Of a stretch of 64,000 nucleotides of DNA, positions 33,508 to 41,874 are shown in pieces. A program made the position numbers and the translations under genes. Position 1 is the first letter of the stretch. Each line of letters starts with the position of its first letter. The notes beneath the pieces were generated by a model. The model made no database searches, was not told the origin of the DNA, and saw only the letters and a list, made by a program, of their open reading frames with translations. Origin of the DNA: UKL13-3 sp964392775 (lineage in GTDB: Bacteria > Bacteroidota > Bacteroidia > UKL13-3); the NCBI GenBank assembly GCA_964392775.1, contig CAYMRD010000005.1:62001-126000 (forward strand). The letters are read 5' to 3'.

Positions 33508-34863
33508 ATGAAAAAACTCATCGAGACCATAAAAAATATCTATAGGATTGAGGAGTTGAGGGATAAACTGGCAATTACCTTTTGGTTGTTGCTGATTTAT
33601 CGGTTTGGAACCTATGTATCACTACCGGGGGTTGATCCGAACATGCTTCAAGGCTCGCAATCACAAGCTGAGGGTGGCATCTTTGGATTGATCAACATGT
33701 TTGCAGGAGGTGCTTTTGCCCGCGGATCTATTTTCGCATTGGGTATCATGCCGTATATTACTGCATCTATCGTGGTTCAGTTGTTAACAATGGCTGTGCC
33801 TACATTCCAAAAGATTCAGAAAGAAGGAGAAGACGGACGCAGAAAGATTAACCAGATCACCCGCTACCTGACTATTGCCATTACGGCTGTTCAGTCTATC
33901 GGATTCCTGATTAACCTGAAAGCAGAAAATCCGGGCGCTATCCTGTCAATCGCACATCCTGAAGTATTATCTGACTTTATGTTCATGTTTACTTCTGTGG
34001 TTGTGCTTACAGCAAGTACCATGTTTGTTCTTTGGCTTGGAGAGCGTATCACGGATAAAGGTATCGGAAATGGCGTTTCTCTCATCATCATGATTGGAAT
34101 TATTGCCCGCTTGCCTTTTGCTTTGAAAGAGGAGTTTAACTTCAAACTTTCGGAGTCGGGTGGAGGACTGGTAATATTCCTGATTGAACTGGCAGCCTTG
34201 TTTGCAGTGATTATGACTGTGATTATGCTGGTCCAGGGAGTTCGCAGGATTCCGGTTCAATATGCCAAGAAGATTGTAGGAAACCGTCAATTTGGTGGTG
34301 TACGTCAGTATATTCCTTTAAAAGTGAATGCGGCAGGTGTAATGCCTATCATCTTTGCTCAGGCATTGATGTTTATTCCTTCTACCATCGCCCAGTTCTT
34401 CCCGAATGAAACGATGCAAGGAATATTTGCAACCTTTACAAATCCGTTATCATTTGGATACAATTTGACATTTGCGCTGTTAATTATCGTGTTTACATAT
34501 TTTTATACCGCAATATCAGTTAATCCTACGCAGATTGCAGATGACATGAAACGTAACGGAGGGTTTATTCCGGGCGTAAAACCAGGTCAGGCAACTGCAA
34601 GCTTCATTGATGATGTAATGTCTCGTATCACCCTTCCTGGAGCTTTGTTCCTTGCATTGGTGGCGATCCTTCCGGGATTAGCGGGGATGTTCAATATAAA
34701 CAGCCAGTTTGCTCAGTTCTACGGAGGAACATCATTGTTGATTTTGGTTGGTGTGGTGCTCGACACCTTACAACAAATCGAAAGTCATTTATTGATGCGC
34801 CACTACGATGGATTGATGCAGTCGGGCAGGATTAAGGGACGTTCGGCAGTAGGTGCTGCATAA
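33508..34863 (+). CDS. secY: Sec translocon subunit SecY
   Basis: The 451-residue inner-membrane channel has ten membrane helices. The plug region GGIFGLINMFAGGAFARGSIFALGI follows helix 1. Other hallmarks are the helix 2-3 motif FGIMPYITASI-like (LGIMPYITASIVVQLLT) and QGVRRIPVQYAKKIVG in the cytoplasmic loop. All Sec-exported proteins in this window depend on it. map and adk, often placed after secY, are absent; infA follows after 55 bases. Confidence 0.98.
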   Translation: MKKLIETIKNIYRIEELRDKLAITFWLLLIYRFGTYVSLPGVDPNMLQGSQSQAEGGIFGLINMFAGGAFARGSIFALGIMPYITASIVVQLLTMAVPTFQKIQKEGEDGRRKINQITRYLTIAITAVQSIGFLINLKAENPGAILSIAHPEVLSDFMFMFTSVVVLTASTMFVLWLGERITDKGIGNGVSLIIMIGIIARLPFALKEEFNFKLSESGGGLVIFLIELAALFAVIMTVIMLVQGVRRIPVQYAKKIVGNRQFGGVRQYIPLKVNAAGVMPIIFAQALMFIPSTIAQFFPNETMQGIFATFTNPLSFGYNLTFALLIIVFTYFYTAISVNPTQIADDMKRNGGFIPGVKPGQATASFIDDVMSRITLPGALFLALVAILPGLAGMFNINSQFAQFYGGTSLLILVGVVLDTLQQIESHLLMRHYDGLMQSGRIKGRSAVGAA

Positions 34864-34866
34864 AAA

Positions 34867-34898
34867 ATTGGCAATTATAAAAATATCTGCTACATTTG
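34867..34898 (+). promoter_or_regulatory. promoter upstream of infA
   Basis: ATTG (34867-34870), a 20-base spacer, and a perfect TACATTTG (34891-34898), 20 bases before the infA ATG. The alpha part of the cluster can therefore be transcribed independently of the spc part. Confidence 0.7.
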
Positions 34899-34918
34899 CA
34901 GCCCCTTAAAAAGTAAAT

Positions 34919-35137
34919 ATGTCGAAACAGGCTCTTATAAAACAAGATGGCGTTATAACAGAAGCATTATCAAATGCCATGTTTAGGGTACAACTTGAAA
35001 ACGGACATGAGATTATAGCTCATATCTCAGGAAAAATGAGGATGCACTATATCAAGATTTTACCAGGTGATAAAATCTCGGTAGAAATGTCGCCATATGA
35101 TTTATCAAAAGGTAGAATAATTTATAGATACAAATAA
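34919..35137 (+). CDS. infA: translation initiation factor IF-1
   Basis: The 72-residue OB-fold factor binds the 30S A site during initiation. It starts MSKQALIKQDGVITEALSNA and has FRVQLENGHEIIAHISGKMRMHYIKILPGDKI-type strands and SPYDLSKGRIIYRYK at the end. It has its own promoter. Confidence 0.98.
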   Translation: MSKQALIKQDGVITEALSNAMFRVQLENGHEIIAHISGKMRMHYIKILPGDKISVEMSPYDLSKGRIIYRYK

Positions 35138-35138
35138 C

Positions 35139-35255
35139 ATGAAAGTTAGAGCATCAGTAAAAAAACGCAGTGAAGACTGCAAGATTGTGAAACGTAACGG
35201 TAAAGTGTTCGTGATCAATAAAAAGAATCCAAAATTTAAACAACGTCAAGGATAA
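35139..35255 (+). CDS. rpmJ: ribosomal protein bL36, mostly zinc-free type
   Basis: The 38-residue protein starts MKVRASVKKRSEDCKIVKR and ends NPKFKQRQG. Compared with zinc-binding L36 (ligands C11, C14, C27, H33) only C14 is kept; the others are Ser11, Asn27 and Phe33, so it cannot bind zinc in the usual way. It lies one base after infA. Confidence 0.97.
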   Translation: MKVRASVKKRSEDCKIVKRNGKVFVINKKNPKFKQRQG

Positions 35256-35265
35256 TACATAGATT

Positions 35266-35643
35266 ATGGCTCGTATATCAGGTATTGATTTACCAAAAAA
35301 TAAGCGTGGTGAGATTGGACTTACCTACATCTTCGGAATAGGTCGTGCAACTGCTGTAAAAATTTTAACTGATAATGGTATCAGCTTGGACAAAAAAGTA
35401 CAAGACTGGGATGATGAAGATTTGAACAAAATCAGAAAGCACATCACTGAGGGTATCACAGTTGAAGGTGAACTGCGTTCAGAAAAACAATTGAACATCA
35501 AACGTTTGATGGACATTGGTTGCTACCGTGGTTTACGTCACCGTAAAGGATTGCCTGTACGCGGACAACGTACCAAAACAAACTCACGTACCCGTAAAGG
35601 TAAACGTAAGACAGTTGCAGGTAAGAAAAAGGTTACTAAGTAA
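35266..35643 (+). CDS. rpsM: ribosomal protein uS13
   Basis: The 125-residue protein of the 30S head bridges to the 50S. It has the IDLPKNKRGEIGLTYIFGIG start, then ITVEGELRSEKQLNIKRLMDIGCYRGLRHRKGLPVRGQRTKTNSRTRKG, the family signature. Confidence 0.98.
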   Translation: MARISGIDLPKNKRGEIGLTYIFGIGRATAVKILTDNGISLDKKVQDWDDEDLNKIRKHITEGITVEGELRSEKQLNIKRLMDIGCYRGLRHRKGLPVRGQRTKTNSRTRKGKRKTVAGKKKVTK

Positions 35644-35665
35644 TAAGTTGTAAATAAGAATAGCA

Positions 35666-36055
35666 ATGGCTACAAATACAAAAAAGGCTAGCAAAAGAAA
35701 AGTTGCAATCGACTCTTTGGGTCAGGCGCATATCCAGGCTAGTTTCAATAACATTATCATTTCTATTACCAACTCACAAGGTCAGGTGGTATCTTGGGCT
35801 TCTGCCGGTAAAATGGGTTTCAGAGGTTCTAAAAAGAATACTCCGTATGCTGCTCAAATGGCAGCTGCTGATTGCGCTAAGGTTGCAGTTGACTTGGGAA
35901 TGAGAAAAATTGAAGTGTTCGTTAAAGGACCGGGATCTGGACGTGATTCAGCTATCCGTACCCTTGCAGGAGCAGGATTGGAAGTAACAACCATTAAGGA
36001 TATTACTCCACTTCCGCACAACGGATGCCGCCCTCCAAAAAAGAGAAGAGTATAA
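35666..36055 (+). CDS. rpsK: ribosomal protein uS11
   Basis: The 129-residue platform protein has AHIQASFNNIIISITNSQGQVVSWASAGKMGFRGSKKNTPYAAQ and ends DITPLPHNGCRPPKKRRV. The PHNG site that can form isoaspartate in E. coli S11 is present. Confidence 0.98.
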   Translation: MATNTKKASKRKVAIDSLGQAHIQASFNNIIISITNSQGQVVSWASAGKMGFRGSKKNTPYAAQMAAADCAKVAVDLGMRKIEVFVKGPGSGRDSAIRTLAGAGLEVTTIKDITPLPHNGCRPPKKRRV

Positions 36056-36083
36056 TTATTAACGCATTTAGAAGAAACAAGCA

Positions 36084-36692
36084 ATGGCAAGATTTATAGG
36101 AGCAAAAACTAAAATCGCACGTAAGTTTAAAGAAGCGATTTACGGTCCTGATAAAAACTTTGAAAAAAGAAATTATCCTCCGGGACAACACGGACAATCG
36201 CGTAAGCGTACCAAGCAAACTGAATATGCTATTCAGTTGACTGAAAAGCAAAAAGCTAAATACACTTACGGTTTGTTAGAGCGTCAGTTCTACAAAACTT
36301 TTGAAGAAGCTGCACGTAAAAAAGGTGTTACCGGTGAAAACCTGATGAAGTTTTTGGAAGCACGTTTGGATAATACCGTATTCCGTTTAGGATTTGGTAC
36401 TACCCGCTCACAGGCTCGTCAGTTGGTAGGTCACTGTCACATTACCGTTAACGGTAAAATTGTGAACATCCCTTCTTACTCATTAAAACCGGGTGATGTT
36501 GTTGCTGTTCGTGAGAAATCAAAATCGCTTGAAGTAATCAATGATGCAATGAATGCAAGCAATCCTGCCAAATTCAACTGGTTGAGCGCTGATTCAAAAG
36601 AAATGAAAGGAACTTTCCTTGCTTACCCGGAAAGAGAAAGCATTCCTGAAAATATCAAAGAACAATTAATCGTTGAGTTGTACTCAAAATAA
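36084..36692 (+). CDS. rpsD: ribosomal protein uS4
   Basis: The 202-residue 16S assembly initiator has RKFKEAIYGPDKNFEKRNYPPGQHG and an S4 RNA-binding domain (RLDNTVFRLGFGTTRSQARQLV, then GHCHITVNGKIVNIPSY). No zinc-type Cys cluster is present at the N-terminus. Confidence 0.98.
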   Translation: MARFIGAKTKIARKFKEAIYGPDKNFEKRNYPPGQHGQSRKRTKQTEYAIQLTEKQKAKYTYGLLERQFYKTFEEAARKKGVTGENLMKFLEARLDNTVFRLGFGTTRSQARQLVGHCHITVNGKIVNIPSYSLKPGDVVAVREKSKSLEVINDAMNASNPAKFNWLSADSKEMKGTFLAYPERESIPENIKEQLIVELYSK

Positions 36693-36711
36693 TCATTAAT
36701 CAAAAACATAA

Positions 36712-37704
36712 ATGGCAATTCTCGCATTTCAAAAACCTGATAAAGTTATTATGCACAAGGAAACTGACTTTTTTGGTCAGTTTGAGTTCCGCCCTTTGGA
36801 AAAAGGCTACGGTGTAACCATTGGTAACGCTTTGCGCAGAATTCTTTTATCGTCACTTGAAGGTTATGCCATCACTTCGGTAAAAATTACCAGTGTTGAT
36901 CATGAGTTTTCAACCATCAAAGGTGTGATTGAGGATGTTACTGAAATCGTATTGAACTTAAAACAAGTACGTTTCAAGCGTGTAGTTGATGGCGTTGATA
37001 ATGAAAAAATATTTATCAGCGTAAAAGGTCAGGAGCACTTCGCTGCAGGCGAGATTGGTAAACATACCAATGCGTTCAAAATACTGAACCCTGAGTTGGT
37101 AATCTGTAATATGGATCCTAAGGTTCATATTGAAATGGAAATTACTGTTGAAAAGGGTAGAGGTTACGTTCCTGCAGAGGAAAACAAGCCGAAAGATGCA
37201 GTTATCGGATTGATTCCGCTTGATGCAATCTACACTCCGATCAAAAATGTAAAATACAGCGTTGAAGACTATCGTGTTGAGCAAAAAACCGACTACGAAA
37301 AGTTAACAGTTGAGATATCTACTGATGGATCCATCCATCCTGAAGAAGCTTTGAAAGAAGCTGCAAAAATCTTGATTCAACACTTTATGCTGTTCTCTGA
37401 TGAGTTGATCACTTTGGATACCCAGGTGAAAGAAGCTCCTCAGGAGGTAGACGAAAATGTATTGCACATTCGCAAAATTTTAAAAACCCCACTTTCTGAT
37501 CTTGATCTTTCAGTACGTGCTTACAATTGCTTGAAAGCTGCTGATATCAAAACGTTAGGTGAGTTAGTTGCATTTGATATTGCCGACCTGTTGAAATTCC
37601 GCAACTTCGGTAAAAAATCACTTTCTGAATTGGAAGAGCTTGCAAGAGATAAAGGCTTGACTTTCGGAATGGATGTAGCTAAATACTTGGGTAACGAAGA
37701 ATAA
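36712..37704 (+). CDS. rpoA: RNA polymerase alpha subunit
   Basis: The 330-residue protein has an N-terminal dimerisation domain (FRPLEKGYGVTIGNALRRILLSSLEGYAITSV) that nucleates the polymerase. A linker (about 230-250) leads to the C-terminal domain that binds activators and UP elements (LDLSVRAYNCLKAADIKTLGELV, RNFGKKSLSELEEL). The position between rpsD and rplQ is universal. Confidence 0.98.
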   Translation: MAILAFQKPDKVIMHKETDFFGQFEFRPLEKGYGVTIGNALRRILLSSLEGYAITSVKITSVDHEFSTIKGVIEDVTEIVLNLKQVRFKRVVDGVDNEKIFISVKGQEHFAAGEIGKHTNAFKILNPELVICNMDPKVHIEMEITVEKGRGYVPAEENKPKDAVIGLIPLDAIYTPIKNVKYSVEDYRVEQKTDYEKLTVEISTDGSIHPEEALKEAAKILIQHFMLFSDELITLDTQVKEAPQEVDENVLHIRKILKTPLSDLDLSVRAYNCLKAADIKTLGELVAFDIADLLKFRNFGKKSLSELEELARDKGLTFGMDVAKYLGNEE

Positions 37705-37737
37705 TAAACAACTGTAACACAGAAAATTTTTTGAACG

Positions 37738-38217
37738 ATGAGACACGGAAAAACAGTTAATCACTTAGGAAGAACAGCATCGCACAGAGCAGCAATGTTA
37801 GCTAATATGGCTTCTTCACTAATTGTTCATAAGCGTATCACAACTACTTTGGCTAAAGCTAAAGCTTTGAGAAAATATGTTGAACCAATCATTACCAAAG
37901 GTAAAGAGGATTCAACCAACTCTCGCAGGGTTGTATTCAGCTACTTGCAAAACAAAGATTCGGTAAAAGAATTGTTTGGCACAGTTGCTCCAAAAGTTGG
38001 TGAAAGACCGGGAGGATATACCCGTATTCTGAAGTTGACCAACCGTAAAGGTGACAACGCTGAAATGGCTATCATGGAGCTTGTTGATTTCAATGAAGTT
38101 GTAATGAACGACAAAGCTGCTAAAACAGAAACCAAGAAAACACGTAGAGGTCGTGCAAAAGCACCTAAAGTTACAGAAGCTGCTGCTGACACTACTACAA
38201 CTGAAACTACAGAGTAA
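37738..38217 (+). CDS. rplQ: ribosomal protein bL17 with Ala/Thr tail
   Basis: The 159-residue 50S protein starts MRHGKTVNHLGRTASHRAAM and includes NMASSLIVHKRITTTLAKAKALRKYVEP. From about residue 122 it has a basic then Ala/Thr-rich tail (KKTRRGRAKAPKVTEAAADTTTTETTE) not needed for the core fold. It is the last gene of the cluster; a terminator follows 23 bases later. Confidence 0.97.
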   Translation: MRHGKTVNHLGRTASHRAAMLANMASSLIVHKRITTTLAKAKALRKYVEPIITKGKEDSTNSRRVVFSYLQNKDSVKELFGTVAPKVGERPGGYTRILKLTNRKGDNAEMAIMELVDFNEVVMNDKAAKTETKKTRRGRAKAPKVTEAAADTTTTETTE

Positions 38218-38240
38218 TCTGTTTGTTGAACACATATTGA

Positions 38241-38267
38241 AAGACGATCTTCGGGTCGTCTTTTTTT
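38241..38267 (+). terminator. rho-independent terminator after rplQ
   Basis: AAGACGA / TCGTCTT stem with the loop TCTTCGGG, then a run of T. It ends the ribosomal cluster. Confidence 0.9.
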
Positions 38268-38348
38268 ATGCCCTATTATGAAAAAATTAACTATGCAGCC
38301 AAACAAAAAACGGTTACATTCGTCTTTAAAATTATCAGTATATAAACC

Positions 38349-38825
38349 ATGAAAAAGTTAACGATACTATCTTTCTTTATTATTGTAAGTGCAATTTCCA
38401 TGTCGATGAAAACGGCTGAAGAAGTTAAATGGATGGGCTTTAATGAAGGGTACAAACTCGCTAAAAAAAGCGGTAAAATTATGCTGATTGATGTGTACAC
38501 GGATTGGTGCGGATGGTGCAAACGCATGGATAGAGATACCTATGCCAAACCCGAGATTGCGGGGTTGATTAAAGAGGATTATATCGCTATCAAGTTTAAT
38601 CCGGAGGTGGATGCAACGTATACTTTTGAGGGTAGGGAATACAATGGACGAGAACTTGCTGCTGTGATCAGTAAAAATCAGTTAAGTGGATACCCAACCA
38701 CCATCTTTTATTACCCTAAAACGCAAAAGAATAATGTAGTGGGAGGATATTATGATGCCAATCGTTTTCAAGGAGTGTTGGTTCAGGTGAAAAATGAGTT
38801 TAAGCCCACAACTCTTAAGAAATAG
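38349..38825 (+). CDS. exported thioredoxin-fold protein
   Basis: The 158-residue protein has an N-terminal signal or anchor (KKLTILSFFIIVSAISMSM), then a thioredoxin-like fold. The active site is YTDWCGWCKRMDRD (CGWC), and the cis-Pro is in LSGYPTTIFYYP. It is probably a periplasmic thiol reductase or oxidase, of the DUF255/thioredoxin_7-like kind with WCGWC. A -7-like TACATTCG lies at 38315-38322. The partner is unknown. Confidence 0.85.
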   Translation: MKKLTILSFFIIVSAISMSMKTAEEVKWMGFNEGYKLAKKSGKIMLIDVYTDWCGWCKRMDRDTYAKPEIAGLIKEDYIAIKFNPEVDATYTFEGREYNGRELAAVISKNQLSGYPTTIFYYPKTQKNNVVGGYYDANRFQGVLVQVKNEFKPTTLKK

Positions 38826-38832
38826 ATTGAAG

Positions 38833-38857
38833 AGGCTGCCTAGTACAGCCTTTTTTG
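38833..38857 (+). terminator. rho-independent terminator after the thioredoxin gene
   Basis: AGGCTG / CAGCCT stem with a 7-base loop, followed by a run of six T. It ends the transcript eight bases past the stop codon. Confidence 0.85.
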
Positions 38858-38916
38858 TGGCTTCGACTTCGCTCAGCCCCGTTGCTCTCCAATCTGCTAG
38901 CTGAGCACAATTTAAG

Positions 38917-40101
38917 CTACCGCTTGATTCCGTTAAACGGATTCATATCATGTTGCCGGTAATCGGTTCCCACCGCACGGGCAACCGCATCTTTGCCATA
39001 GCGCTGCCGGATGCGATCCATGGCCAGGTACAGCTGAATTTGCTCGGGTGTTTGATCAAACAAATTGTATTGATGTCCGCCCGGAACCAAATGGCTGAAA
39101 CGTACCCCGATCAGGCGTATCAATATTCGTCTTTGGTATAATTTATCAAACAGCTCCTGTACTTTTTCGATGAGAATATGATCGAGTGAAGTGTAAGGTA
39201 TACGAGCCTGCATGGTATAGGTATTAAAATCACTGTACCGTATTTTGACGGTGATACAGGCCGTAAGCTTGTGCTCGGAGCGTAATTGAAAAGCTAACTT
39301 TTCAGTCATGCCAATCAGAATACCCTTGAGCGCTTTGACATCAATCGTGTCTTTTTCGAAGGTTCTTTCGGTTGAAAGGGATTTGCGCTCCGAATAAGGA
39401 ACAATAGGACTGTTATCAATGCCCTGGGCTTTTTGCCAAATGACACCTCCGTTTTCGCCCAATACCTGTTGCAGCAATTCTTTGGGCATTTCCTGAAGGG
39501 TTCGGATCCATACCACGCCCATATTGCGAAGCAGTTGTGTGGTCTTAGCCCCAACCATGGGTATTTTTTGCACCGAAAGAGGTGCCAGGAACTGCTTTTC
39601 GGTTCCCTGTGGTATTTCCCGCTGTCCGTTGGGTTTGGCTTCGCCTGTACCCACTTTAGATACGGTTTTGTTATTCGACATGGCAAATGAGATGGGCAGG
39701 TTGGTTTCTTTAGTAATCCGGCTGCGCAACTCGGTGGCCAGCTTATAGGCCCCAAAAAAACGATCCATACCGGTGAGGTCGATGTAAAATTCGTCAATCG
39801 AAGTTTTTTCGTACAAGGGCACCGACTCTTGAATGATCTCGGTGATGGTATCGGAGTATTTGCTGTATTCGGCTGTATCGCCCCGTACCACGATGGCTTC
39901 AGGACAAAGTTGTCTGGCTATTTTCATGGGCATAGCCGAGTGGATTCCAAATCCACGAGCCTCATAACTGCAAGATGCCACTACCCCACGGTCGGAAGTG
40001 CCGCCCACCAATACAGGTTTGCCTATCAGCTTCGGGTTGATGAGACGCTCCACCGATACAAAAAAGGAGTCCAGGTCAATATGAACAATATGGCGGTTCA
40101 T
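38917..40101 (-). CDS. dinB: DNA polymerase IV (Y family)
   Basis: The 394-residue translesion polymerase has catalytic D9 in HIDLDSFFVSVE, the steric-gate region just after it, and D103/E104 in the palm motif SIDEFYIDLTG. A helix-hairpin-helix thumb (VGAKTTQLLRNMG) and a little-finger domain with ITVKIRYSDFNTYTMQ follow. I chose ATG 40101 (MNRHIVHIDL); the open frame upstream is non-conserved. It is divergent from a LexA-like S24 repressor, which suggests damage-inducible control. Confidence 0.95.
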   Translation of the reverse strand: MNRHIVHIDLDSFFVSVERLINPKLIGKPVLVGGTSDRGVVASCSYEARGFGIHSAMPMKIARQLCPEAIVVRGDTAEYSKYSDTITEIIQESVPLYEKTSIDEFYIDLTGMDRFFGAYKLATELRSRITKETNLPISFAMSNNKTVSKVGTGEAKPNGQREIPQGTEKQFLAPLSVQKIPMVGAKTTQLLRNMGVVWIRTLQEMPKELLQQVLGENGGVIWQKAQGIDNSPIVPYSERKSLSTERTFEKDTIDVKALKGILIGMTEKLAFQLRSEHKLTACITVKIRYSDFNTYTMQARIPYTSLDHILIEKVQELFDKLYQRRILIRLIGVRFSHLVPGGHQYNLFDQTPEQIQLYLAMDRIRQRYGKDAVARAVGTDYRQHDMNPFNGIKR

Positions 40102-40374
40102 GTGGGAGCAGTAATTGGGTTGATAGAGTAATTGAATAATTAGGTTGGGTAAGTTGGGTAAGTGAAGAGGAATAATCACTAAACGGTCTTCCCAACCAAC
40201 CTAATTACTTAACCAACTTCATTACTAAAAAAGAAGAGTTATGATTAAGCAATTATTCGATGCTGACAACAAGCATATCAAGCAATCACTTAATCAACGA
40301 TTCTCCTCTTTGTAATCTTTGGTAATCAATCAAAAATTTCGCTTGTAAAATTACCAATTAAATTAGTATTATTG

Positions 40375-40391
40375 TGCTAATAATTTTAGCA
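40375..40391. promoter_or_regulatory. inverted-repeat operator over the repressor's start codon
   Basis: TGCTAA-TAATT-TTAGCA is a perfect 6-bp inverted repeat whose last base is the first base of the repressor ATG. It directly follows a -7-like TATTATTG (40367-40374). The position fits autorepression. Confidence 0.65.
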
Positions 40392-41146
40392 TGACAAGAA
40401 TAGGTAATAATATCAGGCACTTACGTTCACTCAAAGGATGGTCGCAGGTACAGCTTGCAGATGAGTTGAGCGTTACCCGTTCGCGTATCGGGTCGTATGA
40501 AGAGAACCGGGCCGATCCTCCGGTGGATGTATTAATTCGTTTGTCGAATATGTTTCATGTGGCCATTGATGCGCTGGTGAAATGTGATTTGAGCACCGTT
40601 GATTCGATGCAATTGATGAAGGTGGGCGAGAACCGCATTTTGTTTCCGATTGTAGTGAACCCCGATAACCATGATTTGGTGGAAGTGGTGACGGCCAAAG
40701 CTTCGGCCGGTTACTTAAACGGATACAGCGACCCTGAGTACATGGAAAAACTACCACTCATGAATTTACCTTTTCGCGTTACAGGTAAACACCGGGCATT
40801 TCCCATCAAAGGCGATTCGATGCCTCCGCTCAAAAACGGAAGTTTTGTGATCGGAAAGTTTGTGGAGTCGTTTCGTGATATCAGCGATGGAACCACCTAC
40901 GTGCTGGTGACCAAAGAAGAAGGTGTGGTGTACAAGCGTGTATACCGCAAAGGTGATATGCTCGAACTTCACTCCGATAATAAACAATATTCACCTTATA
41001 CGGTTGCATTGCCCGATGTAATTGAGTTGTGGCAATTTGTATGCACGCTCAATATTTCGGATGCCAAAGAAGAGGAATTGAACCTCGAAAGTATTATGAA
41101 TATGCTGCGCAGCATGCGGGTGGAGATTGAACAGTTGAAAAAGTAA
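40391..41146 (+). CDS. LexA/CI-like repressor: XRE helix-turn-helix with S24 peptidase
   Basis: The 251-residue protein has an N-terminal XRE-type helix-turn-helix (GWSQVQLADELSVTRSRIGSYEENR) and a C-terminal S24 autopeptidase domain. It shows a possible cleavage site Ala106-Gly107 (KASAGYL), nucleophile Ser143 (KGDSMPPL) and general base Lys182 (VVYKRVY). Such repressors cut themselves when RecA is activated. The winged-helix domain of true LexA is absent, so it is CI-like. It is divergent from dinB and has an inverted repeat on its own start, so it probably controls itself and perhaps dinB. The C-terminal 25 residues form a coiled coil. Confidence 0.9.
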   Translation: MTRIGNNIRHLRSLKGWSQVQLADELSVTRSRIGSYEENRADPPVDVLIRLSNMFHVAIDALVKCDLSTVDSMQLMKVGENRILFPIVVNPDNHDLVEVVTAKASAGYLNGYSDPEYMEKLPLMNLPFRVTGKHRAFPIKGDSMPPLKNGSFVIGKFVESFRDISDGTTYVLVTKEEGVVYKRVYRKGDMLELHSDNKQYSPYTVALPDVIELWQFVCTLNISDAKEEELNLESIMNMLRSMRVEIEQLKK

Positions 41147-41158
41147 TGATTTAAACCT

Positions 41159-41326
41159 ATGAAAACAAAACCTTTAACCCATTTGGCTATTGCAGATAAA
41201 AAAGTGATTAGTAAAATTTATCAGATCCGTGGTAAACGGATGATGTTGGATAGTGATTTAGCACAGATGTATAATGTTGAGACAAAGGTGCTGAATCAGG
41301 CCGTAAAACGTAATATGCTGCGATAA
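41159..41326 (+). pseudogene. truncated ORF6N-domain gene
   Basis: These 55 codons match the start of ORF6N-domain proteins: AIADKKVISKIYQIRGKRMMLDSDLAQMYNVETKVLNQAVKRN. These are DNA-binding, phage-related antirepressor-type proteins, often beside S24 repressors. The frame stops just after KRNMLR, where the family continues (with a PxDFMFQL-like segment), so the gene is broken. Its last bases run into an unrelated fragment. Confidence 0.8.
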
Positions 41327-41417
41327 GCTATTAAAGGAATTGTTACAACCTCTACAACAATCATTACCCCGCAAACGTATCGGTTTTAAAGGTGATATTG
41401 TCAGGACAGCTTTGTAA
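41322..41417 (+). pseudogene. gene fragment of unknown family
   Basis: An in-frame run of 31 codons ending in TAA (DKLLKELLQPLQQSLPRK then RIGFKGDIVRTAL). It overlaps the ORF6N fragment's stop in another frame and has no start codon. It has coding character, so it is probably the 3' end of a lost gene. Confidence 0.45.
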
Positions 41418-41455
41418 ATGCAGTACTTTGGAGGATGCTTCAGTTGGAATCGGGG

Positions 41456-41563
41456 GTATCCGAAACCTTTATATCGTACCTTGGTTTAGAGCAAAGTCCG
41501 GCCAAATCAACCATGAGTGATGGCAATAAGAAGCGTAACTGGCAAGTTTTCGAGCACTTGTTT
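41456..41563 (+). pseudogene. fragment of an IS4-type transposase N-terminal domain
   Basis: TFISYLGLEQSPAKSTMSDG followed by NKKRNWQVFEHLF matches the N-terminal region of IS4-family transposases of this phylum (pattern LGLxKxPxKSTxSDxNKxRxxxVFE). The DDE catalytic domain is absent. The frame passes straight into an unrelated T9SS tail. Confidence 0.7.
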
Positions 41564-41662
41564 ACCATTGATCTTCAAAATATAGAAACACTTCCTTCTG
41601 GAATGTATTTTGTTTCGGTTACCCAAGGAACACATACAACTGTTTTGAAGTTGCTACATTAA
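41564..41662 (+). pseudogene. fragment of a T9SS C-terminal sorting domain
   Basis: TIDLQNIETLPSGMYFVSVT followed by QGTHTTVLKLLH is the last third of a type A T9SS sorting domain (pattern LPSGxYFVxV...K). It is fused in frame to the transposase piece, with no passenger protein. It marks the loss of a secreted-protein gene at this spot. Confidence 0.8.
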
Positions 41663-41697
41663 CAAATAGGGAATCGTATTGCTCGATATTGAAAGAA

Positions 41698-41725
41698 ACT
41701 GCTAATCTGTTAGCAGTCTCTTTTT
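41698..41725 (+). terminator. rho-independent terminator
   Basis: ACTGCTAA / TTAGCAGT with a TCTG loop, then CTC and a T-run. It isolates the fragment region from the RHS operon downstream. Confidence 0.85.
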
Positions 41726-41845
41726 GTTTTTGGAAAAGTTAAGAAGGGCTTATAGAAAAATTAAACTATCTCCTCGTTCACGTGAGCATTTTGTTCGTCT
41801 GCCATTAGACATCCTCACTCACTTAAATAGCACACATAACATGTT

Positions 41846-41867
41846 CGTTTAAACCCGGTTTTAAACG
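41846..41867. promoter_or_regulatory. perfect inverted repeat upstream of the RHS operon promoter
   Basis: CGTTTAAA-CCCGGT-TTTAAACG lies eight bases before the putative -33 element. No T-run follows, so it is a candidate regulator-binding site. Confidence 0.55.
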
Positions 41868-41874
41868 GATAATT

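Noticed and set aside
34864..34918. Loss of map and adk between secY and infA as an anomaly
   Set aside because: The position of map varies among Bacteroidota, and the gene may be elsewhere; nothing in the 55-base gap suggests a deletion scar.
40391..41146. Calling the S24 protein LexA
   Set aside because: Its DNA-binding part is an XRE helix-turn-helix, not the LexA winged helix; LexA-like or CI-like is as far as the sequence goes.
41435..41662. 75-codon ORF taken as a gene
   Set aside because: It joins a transposase piece to a T9SS tail; a chance fusion of remnants, listed as pseudogenes instead.
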